Below, piece by piece: positions 26,324 to 35,451 of a DNA stretch of 64,000 nt. The notes below the pieces were generated by a model, which made no database searches, was not told the origin of the DNA, and saw nothing but the letters and a program-made list of their open reading frames with translations. Source of the DNA: Brevibacterium permense. Its GTDB lineage: Bacteria > Actinomycetota > Actinomycetes > Actinomycetales > Brevibacteriaceae. The stretch covers positions 124,001 through 188,000 of the forward strand of contig NZ_QYCP01000095.1 of assembly GCF_025506275.1 (NCBI RefSeq). The letters run 5' to 3'. Both the position numbers and the translations under genes were made by a program. Every line of letters starts with the position of its first letter. Position 1 is the stretch's first letter.

Positions 26324-27841
26324 TCAGGCGTCGGCCACCCAGACGGTCATGGTCTCCTGATAGGTGTCCAGGGCTTCCGGGCCGTTGTCGCGGCCCCAGA
26401 ATCCGGACTGTCGCAGTCCGCCGAACGGGGTGGCTTCGGTACCTTCGCTGTAGCCGTTGACAGCGAGGGTGCCCACACGGATCCGGCTCGCCCACCACCG
26501 CACGTGGGCGATGTCCTCGCACCACACGCTCGACGCCAGCCCATAGGGTTCGCCGTTGATGAGGTCCACAGCGTCGTCGCGGCTGGTGCGTCGCAGCAGC
26601 TGGGTCACGGGACCGAAGATCTCGCCGCGGCCGAGTTCGCTGTTTTCGGGCACGCCTTCGATGACGGTCGGCGGGTACCAGGTGCCGGTGTCGGGAACCT
26701 CGGCTCGGGTGTTGAGGATCCGCGCTCCCTTCTCCACGGCTTCGTCGACCCAGGCGGTGATGCGATCGCGGGCGCGGGCATTGATCACCGGACCGACGTC
26801 CGTATCGGCGTCGAACGGATCGCCGACGGTGAGTGCCTCGGTCGCGGTGATGAGTGCGGTGCGGAACTCGGCGAACCTCTCGTCATCGTCGCCGACGTAG
26901 ATCACCCGAGAGGCGGCGGTGCAGTTCTGGCCGCTGGTGCCGAAGGACGCACCGGCGATGTCGGCGGCGATCGCCTCGAAATCCGTGGCGTGTGCGGAGT
27001 CGACGATATAACCGGCCCGTCCGCCGAGTTCGAGGGATACCTTCTTGAGGTTCGACCGGGCCGAGGACTCGAGGAAGGACCTGCCGACGGGTCCCGAACC
27101 GGTGAAGGTGAGCGCGTCGATGTCATTGTGCAGACCCATCGCGGCGCCTATCCCTGAGCCGGTGCCGGTGAGGACGTTGAGGATGCCGTCGGGCACCCCT
27201 GCCTCGGTGGCGAGCCTGGCGAGGTGGAGGGCGCTGAGCGTCGAATCCTCGGAGGTCTTGACGACCATCGCATTGCCGGCGGCCAGAGCCGGGGCGATCT
27301 TCCAGCCGAGCATGGCCACGGGATAGTTCCACGGCAGGATCGCTCCGACGACTCCGCTGGGCACCTTTGTCACCCAGCCCCAGCCGTCAGGATTCTGCAG
27401 GTAGCGTCCGTCATCGCGGGAGATGAGGTCGGCGCTCAGCCTGAGGTTCGCGGCGACGTCGGGGACATCTTCCTCGACGCTGCAGAGGGCAACTTTTCCG
27501 GCTTCGATGCCGTCGAGGTAGGCGATCTCTTCGGCATCGGCCTCGACGAGGTCGGCGAGGCGACGCAGCACTCGCGCCCGCAGCTTCGCGTCTCCTGCCC
27601 AGTCGGCCTCGTTGAAGGCGGTGCGCGCTGTGGCGACGGTGTCGTCGAGCTGCTCGACGCTGGCCGCGGATAGGCTGCCGATCACTGTTCCGTCGCTCGG
27701 TGAGATGAGTCCGATCTCGTCGCCATTGCCGGTGACAGCGCGGCCGCCGATCCACTGTCCGACGTTGCCGTCGATGATGGCCCGCAGCGCGGTTCGACCG
27801 CGGTCGGTGAGGGTGTTGTCTGCTGAAGTCGTGGTGCTCAT
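26324..27841 (-). CDS. NAD(P)-dependent aldehyde dehydrogenase
   Basis: This 505-residue aldehyde dehydrogenase has the cofactor/catalytic region PWNYPVAMLGWKIAPALAAGNAMVVKTSEDS. The general-base glutamate lies in LELGGRAGYIV and the catalytic cysteine in GTSGQNCTAASR. It oxidises an aldehyde or semialdehyde in the cytosol. Its start overlaps the stop of a DHDPS-family lyase by 4 bp. This pairing is typical of sugar-acid or hydroxyproline catabolism, in which the lyase yields a semialdehyde that this enzyme oxidises. The lysine usually following LELGG is Arg here. Confidence 0.87.
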   Translation of the reverse strand: MSTTTSADNTLTDRGRTALRAIIDGNVGQWIGGRAVTGNGDEIGLISPSDGTVIGSLSAASVEQLDDTVATARTAFNEADWAGDAKLRARVLRRLADLVEADAEEIAYLDGIEAGKVALCSVEEDVPDVAANLRLSADLISRDDGRYLQNPDGWGWVTKVPSGVVGAILPWNYPVAMLGWKIAPALAAGNAMVVKTSEDSTLSALHLARLATEAGVPDGILNVLTGTGSGIGAAMGLHNDIDALTFTGSGPVGRSFLESSARSNLKKVSLELGGRAGYIVDSAHATDFEAIAADIAGASFGTSGQNCTAASRVIYVGDDDERFAEFRTALITATEALTVGDPFDADTDVGPVINARARDRITAWVDEAVEKGARILNTRAEVPDTGTWYPPTVIEGVPENSELGRGEIFGPVTQLLRRTSRDDAVDLINGEPYGLASSVWCEDIAHVRWWASRIRVGTLAVNGYSEGTEATPFGGLRQSGFWGRDNGPEALDTYQETMTVWVADA

Positions 27842-28734
27842 GCTGCGTGTTTCCTCTCCAGTTCGGCGATCGCATCGAGCAGCGTCGCCAATGAGTCGGG
27901 ACCGGCTGTCGGCAGGGGTGGACGCACCGGTCCCTGTTTGTGACCGGTTCGGCCGAGCGCCTGTTTGATGAGCGAGATGAAGGCGGAGTCACCCTCGATG
28001 AGTCCGAGGGCATGCCCGAGGCTTCTCCACAGCTCGACGGCGCCGGCCCAATCACCGCTGTCGGCCAGCGCCCAGAGTCTCTGGCAGTGATCGGGCAGCA
28101 GCCACGCAGAGGCTGCCACCCAGCCGCTGGCGCCCTGGGCGAAGCCCTCGAGGGCGATTCCGTCGGCCCCGACGAAGATCTCGGTGTCGTCGCCGAGGCG
28201 GCTGCGCAGCTCCCGGGTCCGTGTGGCTTCGCCTGAGGTCTCTTTGACGCTCCAGAGTCGGCCGGTGTCCTGGAGCGCGGCGAGGTGGCCCGGGAGCAGG
28301 TCGGTGCCGGTGGAGTGGGGATTGTTGTAGACCATGACCGGCAGTTCGGACGCGGTCAGCACCGGGAGCAAGGCGGCGATGACGGCGTCTGGTTCGAGTC
28401 CGCCGTAGAAGGGAGGGGTGACCATGACGGCGTCGGCGCCCCAGCCGGCGGCATCCGAGACCTGGGCCGACATCTCTGCCGGGGTGTAGGCCATACAGCC
28501 GATGACCACGTGCGCCCGACCGTCGACGGCGGAGACGATGGTCTTGATCTGTGCTTCCCGCTCAGCGGCGCTGAGTGCCAGCGCCTCCCCCGTGGCGCCG
28601 AGGCCGAGAAGCCCGGTCACTCCTGAGGCGAGCACCTCCTCGATGCGGCCGCCCAGGGCGTCGAGGTTCTGGTCTCCGTCGTCGGAATAGGGAGTCGTCG
28701 GAACGGCGAACACACCGCGCATCGGATTCGTCAT
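27838..28734 (-). CDS. dihydrodipicolinate synthase family lyase/dehydratase
   Basis: This 298-residue TIM-barrel class I aldolase family protein has the Tyr of YNNPHSTG and the Schiff-base lysine in WSVKETSGEA. The GLGATGEAL motif is the expected carboxylate-binding loop. Coupling to an aldehyde dehydrogenase argues for catabolic use (2-keto-3-deoxy-acid, 5-dehydro-4-deoxyglucarate or pyrroline-carboxylate type) rather than lysine synthesis. GAGAGGA precedes the ATG. A promoter with a GTGATCAC palindrome lies about 85 bp upstream. Confidence 0.82.
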   Translation of the reverse strand: MTNPMRGVFAVPTTPYSDDGDQNLDALGGRIEEVLASGVTGLLGLGATGEALALSAAEREAQIKTIVSAVDGRAHVVIGCMAYTPAEMSAQVSDAAGWGADAVMVTPPFYGGLEPDAVIAALLPVLTASELPVMVYNNPHSTGTDLLPGHLAALQDTGRLWSVKETSGEATRTRELRSRLGDDTEIFVGADGIALEGFAQGASGWVAASAWLLPDHCQRLWALADSGDWAGAVELWRSLGHALGLIEGDSAFISLIKQALGRTGHKQGPVRPPLPTAGPDSLATLLDAIAELERKHAA

Positions 28735-28818
28735 CGAATCGTCCTCTCAGGCCATGAGGTCTTGGTCCGCCTTTCAACGATGAAGACGGTCCGCCGACGC
28801 TTCTCGTCGGTATCTCAG

Positions 28819-28847
28819 ACGATAGGCAGAAAAGTGATCACAAGCAA
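28819..28847 (-). promoter_or_regulatory. promoter with GTGATCAC palindrome for the DHDPS-ALDH pair
   Basis: On the minus strand, TTGCTT (28847-28842) and TATCGT (28824-28819) are 17 bp apart. The perfect palindrome GTGATCAC (28834-28841) sits inside the spacer, where a bound GntR-type regulator would interfere with RNA polymerase. The elements are seen directly; function is inferred. Confidence 0.5.
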
Positions 28848-28950
28848 TGGGCAGGGCAATGAACGTCCGATTTCCCGCCGTCCAAGGCCGCGCGCGAATT
28901 TCGCACGGCGTACCTGCCCATATCCGCGCGCGGACTTGAACCACGCACGA

Positions 28951-28988
28951 CGAAGGGCGGACTCCCCTTCTCGGGGGTCCGCCCTTCG
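28951..28988 (-). terminator. terminator hairpin after the Bax-inhibitor gene
   Basis: Arms CGAAGGGCGGAC and GTCCGCCCTTCG (12 bp perfect, extended by CCCC/GGGG with one mismatch) form a stem at the 3' side of the minus-strand gene ending at 29034. The rest of the 299-bp gap (28735-29033) holds the DHDPS promoter and nothing else I recognise. Confidence 0.7.
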
Positions 28989-29033
28989 TTCAGTACTCGA
29001 CCGCGACCCACTTGCGCGGGGCGGTCTCGTCTC

Positions 29034-29840
29034 TCAGTCTCTGAAGTAGGAGATGAGGCGCAGAATCTCGATGTAGAGCCACACGAGGGTGACCATGAGC
29101 GAGAAAGCGCACATCCAGGAGTACTTCTCCGGGATCTTTTGCTTGACACCCTCTTCGATCATCTGGAAGTCCATGATCAGGGTCATCGCGGCGAGCACGG
29201 TGGCGACGATGCCGATGATGACACCGAGGGGGAAGGTCATGCCGAACAGCGAGATCTCGACGCTGCGGGCGCCGCCGGAGCCGGTGAACATGGCGAAGAA
29301 GAAGTTGATGATCGAGAAGATCGCGTAACCGCCGACGGCGATCACCATGAACTTCATCATCTTCGAGCCGTAGCGCACGCCCTTGAACTTGAACAGGGCG
29401 AGCATGACGCCGAAGACGCTCAAGGTGGCGAGCACGGCCTGAACGACGATGCCGGGGAAGGCCGCCTCGAACATGCCGGAGATTCCGCCGAGGAAGACAC
29501 CCTCGAATGCGGCGTAGCCGATGATGAGCGCCTTGCTCGGTTCCTTTTTGAAGGCGTTGACGAGGCCGAGGACGAATGCGATGAGCGCGGCAGGCAGAGC
29601 CAAGATCGGCACGAGCCAGCCGACGACAGCACCGGCGAGGAGGATGGCGAAGAGCACACCGGTCTTCATCATCACATCGTCATAGGTCATCGCACGGTCG
29701 GCGACCTGGGGGCCTGCGTTGCGGTTCTCCGCGGCAGGCTGGTTGAAGAGGTTGTTGAGCTCCTGATCGGACATGACCGGCTGGTTGCGTCCGGCCTGGG
29801 CTCCCTGGTTGATAGCCCGGTTCATCATGGGGTTACTCAC
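29034..29840 (-). CDS. Bax inhibitor-1/YccA-like membrane protein
   Basis: This 268-residue protein has a polar Asn/Gln-rich N-terminus of about 50 residues and then seven hydrophobic segments, with motifs such as YAAFEGVFLGGISGMFE and a final IEILRLISYFRD. These match the actinobacterial YccA/Bax inhibitor-like family, inner-membrane proteins of poorly defined role. GTG 29840 (VSNPMMNRA) is chosen since AAAGGA lies about 9 nt upstream; the longer open frame upstream is not protein-like. It stands alone, flanked by a terminator. Confidence 0.82.
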   Translation of the reverse strand: MSNPMMNRAINQGAQAGRNQPVMSDQELNNLFNQPAAENRNAGPQVADRAMTYDDVMMKTGVLFAILLAGAVVGWLVPILALPAALIAFVLGLVNAFKKEPSKALIIGYAAFEGVFLGGISGMFEAAFPGIVVQAVLATLSVFGVMLALFKFKGVRYGSKMMKFMVIAVGGYAIFSIINFFFAMFTGSGGARSVEISLFGMTFPLGVIIGIVATVLAAMTLIMDFQMIEEGVKQKIPEKYSWMCAFSLMVTLVWLYIEILRLISYFRD

Positions 29841-30045
29841 GGTCGAGATCCTTTCGATCTGAGTAGAATGTGCACGGCCGGGAGGCCGCGCGGATGATCG
29901 TTCACAGTAACAGTCTAACCGGACGGTCTGGACGAGAACTGAGGATTCCCGCCTGCAGCGTCCGACGTTGCACGATCGTGATGCTGGAGTGGATAACACC
30001 CGATCCTGCGCGAGAATTCCCGGATCGGCCCATCGGGTGACCGGC

Positions 30046-31629
30046 TCAGCCCATCTGATAGTGAGTGGCCGCGCCCGGTCCCCACGGAATTCCGGTGGCC
30101 CACCAGATGAAGAACAGCAGTCCCCACAGGATGAACATGGCGAAGGACAGCGGGATCGTGAATGAAAGCACCGTGCCGATGCCGGCGTCCTTCTTGTATC
30201 GCTGGATGAAGCCGAGGACGACGACGAAGTACGGGCTCATCGGGGAGATGATGTTCGTCGTCGAGTCACCGATGCGGTAGAGAGCCTGGGTGGTCTCCGG
30301 GGAGATCGACAGCAGCATGAACATCGGCACGAGCACCGGTGCCATGAGAGTCCACAGTCCCGAACCTGAGGTGAGGAACAGTGCGCCCAGCGCCACGAGC
30401 AGCCACCCGCCGAGGAGGATGACGAACGGTCCCGTGTTGAGGGCCCCGAAGACCTCGGCACCCTTGATCGCCATGATCTCGCCGAGGTTGGACATCTTGA
30501 ACAGCGCGAGGAACTGGCTGGCGGCGAAGAACAGGACGATGACCGGTACGAACGGCAGCAGCCCCTTGCCCATCATCTCCGGGATATCGGCGGTGTGCTT
30601 GATCGATCCGGTGGCGTAGCCGTAGACGATGCCGACGATGAAGAAGCCGAAGCCGATGATCGCGGCGATTCCGGCCATCAGCCCCGATTCGGGACCGAAG
30701 CCTCCGGCGTCATCGCGGAGGAATGACCCGGCGGGCCAGGCGAGGGCGAACAGCACTGCCGCGCAGATGACGATGGCGACGACGGCGATGATGATCCCGC
30801 GCTTCTCTTTGGAATCGAGGGCCATCTTGACGTCGAAGTTGTCTGGGTCGTCGTCGGACTCCTCGTCGAGTTCGATCTGGTCGGCTCGCTTGGACAGAAC
30901 CAGCTCGGTCACCAGGGTCACCGCGGCGGCGACGACGAACATGGAGATGAAGTTGAAGTAGAAGTTCGCGACCGGGCTGACGGAGTAGTCGGCGTCGATG
31001 ATCTGTGCGGCAGAGGTCGACAGGCCGCCGAGGATCGTGTCGAGAGAGTTGACCATGGGTGCCGCCGAATAGCCGCCCGAGGTCGCGGCATAGGCGACGA
31101 GGCAGCCGAGCAGCGGATTGCGGCCAACGGCTTTGAACGCGAGTCCGCCGAGGGGAATCATGATCATGTATGAGGCGTCGGAGGCGATCGACGAGGCGGT
31201 TCCGGCCAGAGCGACGATGAATGTGATCCACTTCGGGGAAGCACCTGCGATGGTTCCGCGCAGCATCGCCGGAATGAGCCCGGACTGCTCGGCCACAGCC
31301 ACGCCGATGAGCACAATGAGGACGAGTCCCAGCGGCGGGAAGGTGACGAAGTTGTTCGTGGCCCCCGCAACGATCTCACGCAGCGACTCGGTGGAAAAGA
31401 GGTTCGTCACCGTAACTTTCTCGTCCGTTGCCGGATTGACGGCGTTGAGCCCGGTGGACGCGAAGATCGCCGAGAGGATCATGACGATGACTGCCAGCGA
31501 GAGGAACAGCCAGAACGGGTGAGGCAGCTTGTTGCCGGCCTTCTCGATGATGACGAGGACGCGCATCAGCCAGCTCAGTTCGGAACTGTCTTTCCTCGTC
31601 TCTGCGGTCGCAGGTGTGGTGCTCGACAT
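30046..31629 (-). CDS. AbgT-family transporter
   Basis: This 527-residue membrane protein belongs to the AbgT family, which takes up p-aminobenzoyl-glutamate or exports sulfonamides. Family segments visible are AGTASSIASDASYMIMIPLGG, the central FAASQFLALFKMSNLG and the late GDSTTNIISPMSPYFVVVL. GAGGAG precedes the ATG. It has an independent transcription unit. No folate gene lies next to it, so the substrate stays open. Confidence 0.85.
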   Translation of the reverse strand: MSSTTPATAETRKDSSELSWLMRVLVIIEKAGNKLPHPFWLFLSLAVIVMILSAIFASTGLNAVNPATDEKVTVTNLFSTESLREIVAGATNNFVTFPPLGLVLIVLIGVAVAEQSGLIPAMLRGTIAGASPKWITFIVALAGTASSIASDASYMIMIPLGGLAFKAVGRNPLLGCLVAYAATSGGYSAAPMVNSLDTILGGLSTSAAQIIDADYSVSPVANFYFNFISMFVVAAAVTLVTELVLSKRADQIELDEESDDDPDNFDVKMALDSKEKRGIIIAVVAIVICAAVLFALAWPAGSFLRDDAGGFGPESGLMAGIAAIIGFGFFIVGIVYGYATGSIKHTADIPEMMGKGLLPFVPVIVLFFAASQFLALFKMSNLGEIMAIKGAEVFGALNTGPFVILLGGWLLVALGALFLTSGSGLWTLMAPVLVPMFMLLSISPETTQALYRIGDSTTNIISPMSPYFVVVLGFIQRYKKDAGIGTVLSFTIPLSFAMFILWGLLFFIWWATGIPWGPGAATHYQMG

Positions 31630-31829
31630 CGGTTCTCCTCGGTCGGGGCGGCGCCGGCGAATATGTTGAGCCGGATATCGCTCATGAGAGAGCGATCACC
31701 TCAAGATGCAAGTGTCATGGACAATCGGCGTTGTGTCACGGGAATCTCAAATACCGGATGCACATTCGCTCCGCACCTCGCCGAGGCGGTCGTGGGGTTC
31801 AGTTCACATCGACGTCGATGAATAGACCA

Positions 31830-31863
31830 GGGCGCCGACCGCAGGTGTCTGCGATCGGCGCCC
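31830..31863 (-). terminator. terminator hairpin after ino1
   Basis: Arms GGGCGCCGA and TCGGCGCCC enclose a second stem CGCAG-GTGT-CTGCG. It lies 55 bp beyond the minus-strand stop of the inositol phosphate synthase gene. Confidence 0.7.
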
Positions 31864-31918
31864 TCTCAGCCGGCAAGCGACTCAGCACCTCAGATAAGGG
31901 TGGGCCGCCTCGGCGATA

Positions 31919-33004
31919 TCAGCGCTCGAGTTCGCCGCGGATGAACGCTTCGACGGCCTCGTGGGCGGCGTCGTCATCCTGCTGTTCCGGGGGCGACTTC
32001 ATGAAGTACGAGGAGGCGGAGATGAGGGCTCCGCCGATTCCGCGGTCGAGGCCGATCTTCGCCGCACGCACCGCGTCGATGATGACGCCGGCGGAGTTCG
32101 GCGAGTCCCACACCTCGAGCTTGTATTCCAGGGACACGGGAGCGTCACCGAAGTTGCGGCCCTCGAGGCGGACGAAGGCCCACTTGCGGTCGTCGAGCCA
32201 TTCGACGTAGTCGCTGGGTCCGATGTGGACGTCGCGGTCAGACAGCTGGGCGGAGGTATTCGAGGTCACGGCCTGAGTCTTCGAAATCTTCTTCGACTCG
32301 AGGCGCTGCCGCTCGAGCATGTTCTTGAAGTCCATGTTGCCGCCGACGTTGAGCTGGTAGGTCCGGTCGAGGACGACGCCGCGATCTTCGAACAGCTTCG
32401 CCATCACACGGTGGGTGATCGTCGCACCGATCTGGGACTTGATGTCGTCGCCGACGATCGGGACACCTGCGGCACGGAACTTCTCGTCCCATTCTTTGGT
32501 GCCGGCGATGAACACGGGCAGGGCATTGACGAAGGCGACCTTCGCGTCGATCGCGGCCTGAGCATAGAACTCGACGGCCTTCTGCGAACCGACGGGCAGG
32601 TAGCACACGAGGACATCCGCCGCGGCATCCTTGAGCGCCTTCACCACGTCGACGGCCTCGCGGTCGGATTCGACGATCGTGTCGCGGTAGTACTCGCCGA
32701 GTCCGTCGAGGGTGGGTCCGCGCAGGACCTCGATGCCGGTCGGCTCCACATCGGCGAGCTTGATGGTGTTGTTCTCGCTGGCGGTGATCGCCTCGGCGAT
32801 GTCGACGCCGACCTTCTTGCCGTCGACGTCGAAGGCGGCAACGAAATCGATGTCACCGACGTGATAGTCCCCGAATTCCACGTGCATGAGGCCGGGAACC
32901 TTCGTCCCGGGCGACGCGTTCCGGTAGTACTCCACGCCTTGGATCAGGGACGAGGCGCAGTTGCCCAGTCCGGCAATCGCAACTCGAATCGATTTCGTTC
33001 CCAC
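31919..33004 (-). CDS. ino1: inositol-3-phosphate (myo-inositol-1-phosphate) synthase
   Basis: This 361-residue NAD-dependent enzyme converts glucose-6-phosphate to inositol-1-phosphate, the precursor of mycothiol and phosphatidylinositol in actinobacteria. The N-terminal NAD motif is [17 protein letters not shown]. Also conserved are [19 protein letters not shown] and the active-site region [15 protein letters not shown]. Its short length is typical of the bacterial form (yeast enzyme over 500 residues). It is monocistronic, with a terminator downstream. The gap to prfC (33005-33156) holds no gene. Confidence 0.92.
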   Translation of the reverse strand: MGTKSIRVAIAGLGNCASSLIQGVEYYRNASPGTKVPGLMHVEFGDYHVGDIDFVAAFDVDGKKVGVDIAEAITASENNTIKLADVEPTGIEVLRGPTLDGLGEYYRDTIVESDREAVDVVKALKDAAADVLVCYLPVGSQKAVEFYAQAAIDAKVAFVNALPVFIAGTKEWDEKFRAAGVPIVGDDIKSQIGATITHRVMAKLFEDRGVVLDRTYQLNVGGNMDFKNMLERQRLESKKISKTQAVTSNTSAQLSDRDVHIGPSDYVEWLDDRKWAFVRLEGRNFGDAPVSLEYKLEVWDSPNSAGVIIDAVRAAKIGLDRGIGGALISASSYFMKSPPEQQDDDAAHEAVEAFIRGELER

Positions 33005-33156
33005 AATTCTCCTTTGTCTGTTTGGGTTTCACCGAGCGGCGGGAGTGTCCCACGCGGGCGGTTTGCCCTGTAGGGCTTCGCTTCGGCCCCAACTATCCAT
33101 AATAATCTCCGCGTCAAAATGCCGGACACCGGCCTTCGAACGCGGCAGCGCTCGTC

Positions 33157-34749
33157 TCAGCTGACGACCAGAGGCTCGAGGACCAGGTCGGGGTGGTTCT
33201 TCTGCACGCCCTGCAGCCGCCACCGGTCGGAGAACAGCGCCAGCAGCTCTCCGTCGGAGCGGTGAAGGACCTCGACCGAGCGTTCCCGGGCCAGGGTCGG
33301 CACGCATTCGGGAGTGGTGCGTCGGGCGAGGGAGAAGTTGAGACGCTCCAGGGTGCAGGGAGCGTTGAATTCGTTGGTCATCCGGTCTTCGGCGACTTCG
33401 AACTGCATGGGTCCGACGGCGCCGAGCACGGGTGCCTGATCACCGCGCAGGTCCGAACGCAGCACCTGGATGACGCCTTCGTGGTCGAGCTGTTCGATGC
33501 CGCGTCGGAACTGTTTGTACTTCGAGGAGTCCTTGGCGCGGATGACCATGAAGTGTTCGGGTGAGAACGTCGGGATGCCGGGGAACTCGACCTTCTTGTC
33601 GAGGTAGAGGGAATCACCGACGCGCAGTGCAGAGGCGTTGACCAATCCGACGACATCTCCCGGGAACGCTTCGTCGACGACATCGCGGTCGCGGCCGAAG
33701 ACCTGCTGAGCGTATTTCGTGGCGAAGGGTTTGCCGGTGCTGGCATGAGTGAGCACGGTTCCGCGCTCGAAGACTCCCGAGCAGACTCGGATGTAGGCGA
33801 GTCGGTCGCGGTGGTGGGAGTCCATTCCCGCCTGCACTTTGAAAACGAATCCGGAGAAGGGATCGTCGACGGGGCGGGGCTGGTCATCCTTGTCCAGGCG
33901 GGCCTCGGCGGGTGGGGCGAGGTCGACGAGGAGGTCGAGGAGTTTGTGGATGCCGAAGTTGAGCACAGCCGAGGCGAACATCACCGGGGTCGACTTGCCG
34001 GCGAGGAAGGTCTCCTGGTCATGGTTCTGGTCTTCCATCTCCAGCAGATCGGACTCATCGACAGCGGTCGTCCACGCATCGCCTTCGAGGTCGGCGGCCG
34101 CCTCGGACGTGTAGGTGTCCTCACCGGCGATAGTCGCGCCTCCGTCGGTGCGGGTGTATTTCGTGTACTCGCCGCTGATGCGATCGAGGACTCCGCGGAA
34201 GTCTCCGGACTGGCCGACGGGCCAGGTGATCGGGGTGGGCAGGAGGCCCGTGCGCTGCTGGACCTCGTCCATGAGTTCGAGCGCATCGAGTCCGGGACGG
34301 TCCCACTTGTTGACGACCGTGATGATCGGGATATTGCGGTGGGCACAGACTTCGAAGAGCTTCATCGTCTGCGCCTCGAGGCCTTTGGCGGCATCGATGA
34401 GCATGACGGCGCAGTCGACGGCGGAGAGCACACGGTAGGTGTCCTCGGAGAAGTCGGCGTGACCAGGGGTGTCGACGAGGTTGAAGACGGCGTCGCGGTA
34501 CTCGAACTGCAGAGCGGCCGAGGAGATCGAGATTCCGCGATCCTGCTCCATCTGCATCCAGTCGGAGACAGTGGCGCGGCGACCGGCCTTGCCGTGGGTG
34601 GCTCCGGCCTGGCCGATGGCGCGGGCGTGGAGGGCGAGCGCCTCGGTGGTCGTCGATTTGCCCGCGTCGGGGTGGGAGATGACAGCGAACGTGCGGCGGC
34701 GGGACGCCTCGTGTCGGATGTCCTTGACGGAATACTGGCCAGAAGTCAC
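33157..34749 (-). CDS. prfC: peptide chain release factor 3
   Basis: This 530-residue translational GTPase recycles RF1/RF2 from the ribosome after termination. G-motifs are SHPDAGKSTTTEAL (residues about 25-38), DTPGHADFSEDTYR and NKWDRPGLD. Domain III near the C-terminus contains VGPMQFEVAEDRM. Length and motifs match RF3. It is encoded alone and divergent from a small membrane protein gene, with 162 bp between the two starts. Confidence 0.93.
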   Translation of the reverse strand: MTSGQYSVKDIRHEASRRRTFAVISHPDAGKSTTTEALALHARAIGQAGATHGKAGRRATVSDWMQMEQDRGISISSAALQFEYRDAVFNLVDTPGHADFSEDTYRVLSAVDCAVMLIDAAKGLEAQTMKLFEVCAHRNIPIITVVNKWDRPGLDALELMDEVQQRTGLLPTPITWPVGQSGDFRGVLDRISGEYTKYTRTDGGATIAGEDTYTSEAAADLEGDAWTTAVDESDLLEMEDQNHDQETFLAGKSTPVMFASAVLNFGIHKLLDLLVDLAPPAEARLDKDDQPRPVDDPFSGFVFKVQAGMDSHHRDRLAYIRVCSGVFERGTVLTHASTGKPFATKYAQQVFGRDRDVVDEAFPGDVVGLVNASALRVGDSLYLDKKVEFPGIPTFSPEHFMVIRAKDSSKYKQFRRGIEQLDHEGVIQVLRSDLRGDQAPVLGAVGPMQFEVAEDRMTNEFNAPCTLERLNFSLARRTTPECVPTLARERSVEVLHRSDGELLALFSDRWRLQGVQKNHPDLVLEPLVVS

Positions 34750-34897
34750 CGCAATATCTTATCGTTCTTCGCGCTCCTCCGACGTGTCCGTTCAGTCACA
34801 GTGTGGGGTCAGCTTGTGCCGGGCGTCCGATGGCCGGAACCGTATGCGCGAGGTGGCCGACGGGCGTTGCATCCAGCGTCCTGTCGGAATCGGCCCA

Positions 34898-34903
34898 TAT
34901 GCT
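34898..34903 (+). promoter_or_regulatory. -10 element of a leaderless gene
   Basis: TATGCT (TAnnnT) ends 8 nt before the ATG at 34912, the spacing expected when transcription starts at the start codon. No Shine-Dalgarno is seen. Confidence 0.45.
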
Positions 34904-34911
34904 GGGGTGCG

Positions 34912-35280
34912 ATGTCTGAGGAATTCGTCGAATACGCCGGCCGTTCGGAGCCGAAGGAACGCTGGCTCAAAGCTTTGCCGCTCATCGTCGCTGGAGTCCT
35001 GGGTGTCCCGCTGCTGTGCGCGGCGATCTGGTTCTCCTGGCAGATAGCGCAGACGACGAAGTACCTCTTCGATCTCGGCACCTCCGGCAGCGAGGCGGCC
35101 GGGATGGTGCTGCTCAGCCTGTCGGGGGCATTCTGCCTCATCTTCTATCTCGCGTTCCTCTTCATCGGCACTCGCCGTCGCACGTGGAAATGGCGCATCT
35201 GGTGGAGTGTCGCCACCTTACTTGCCGCCGGAGCTCTGCCGTTGTGGTGGCTCTTCAGCGGCTTCTTCGCCGACGTCTGA
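34912..35280 (+). CDS. small membrane protein of unknown function
   Basis: This 122-residue protein has three hydrophobic segments (about 22-45, 58-80 and 92-115) and a polar N-terminus starting MSEEFVEYAGRSEPKER. I do not recognise the family. The -10-like element just upstream suggests a leaderless mRNA. It converges with hrpA, and the 171-bp gap between them holds nothing I recognise. Confidence 0.65.
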   Translation: MSEEFVEYAGRSEPKERWLKALPLIVAGVLGVPLLCAAIWFSWQIAQTTKYLFDLGTSGSEAAGMVLLSLSGAFCLIFYLAFLFIGTRRRTWKWRIWWSVATLLAAGALPLWWLFSGFFADV

Positions 35281-35451
35281 CCTTCGCCATCGGGCCCGCA
35301 CCGCGCACGGGTGGTCGCAATCCCTGCGCTTCGTCGCCGAACCACCTCGCTGGTGGCGCTTCCTACAGGTGCTCGCGCGTCGGTCACTCTTCGTGACACA
35401 ACGCCCCTCTGCAACGAGGCGTTGCGCCGCTAGGAGTGCGTGATGCTCGGG

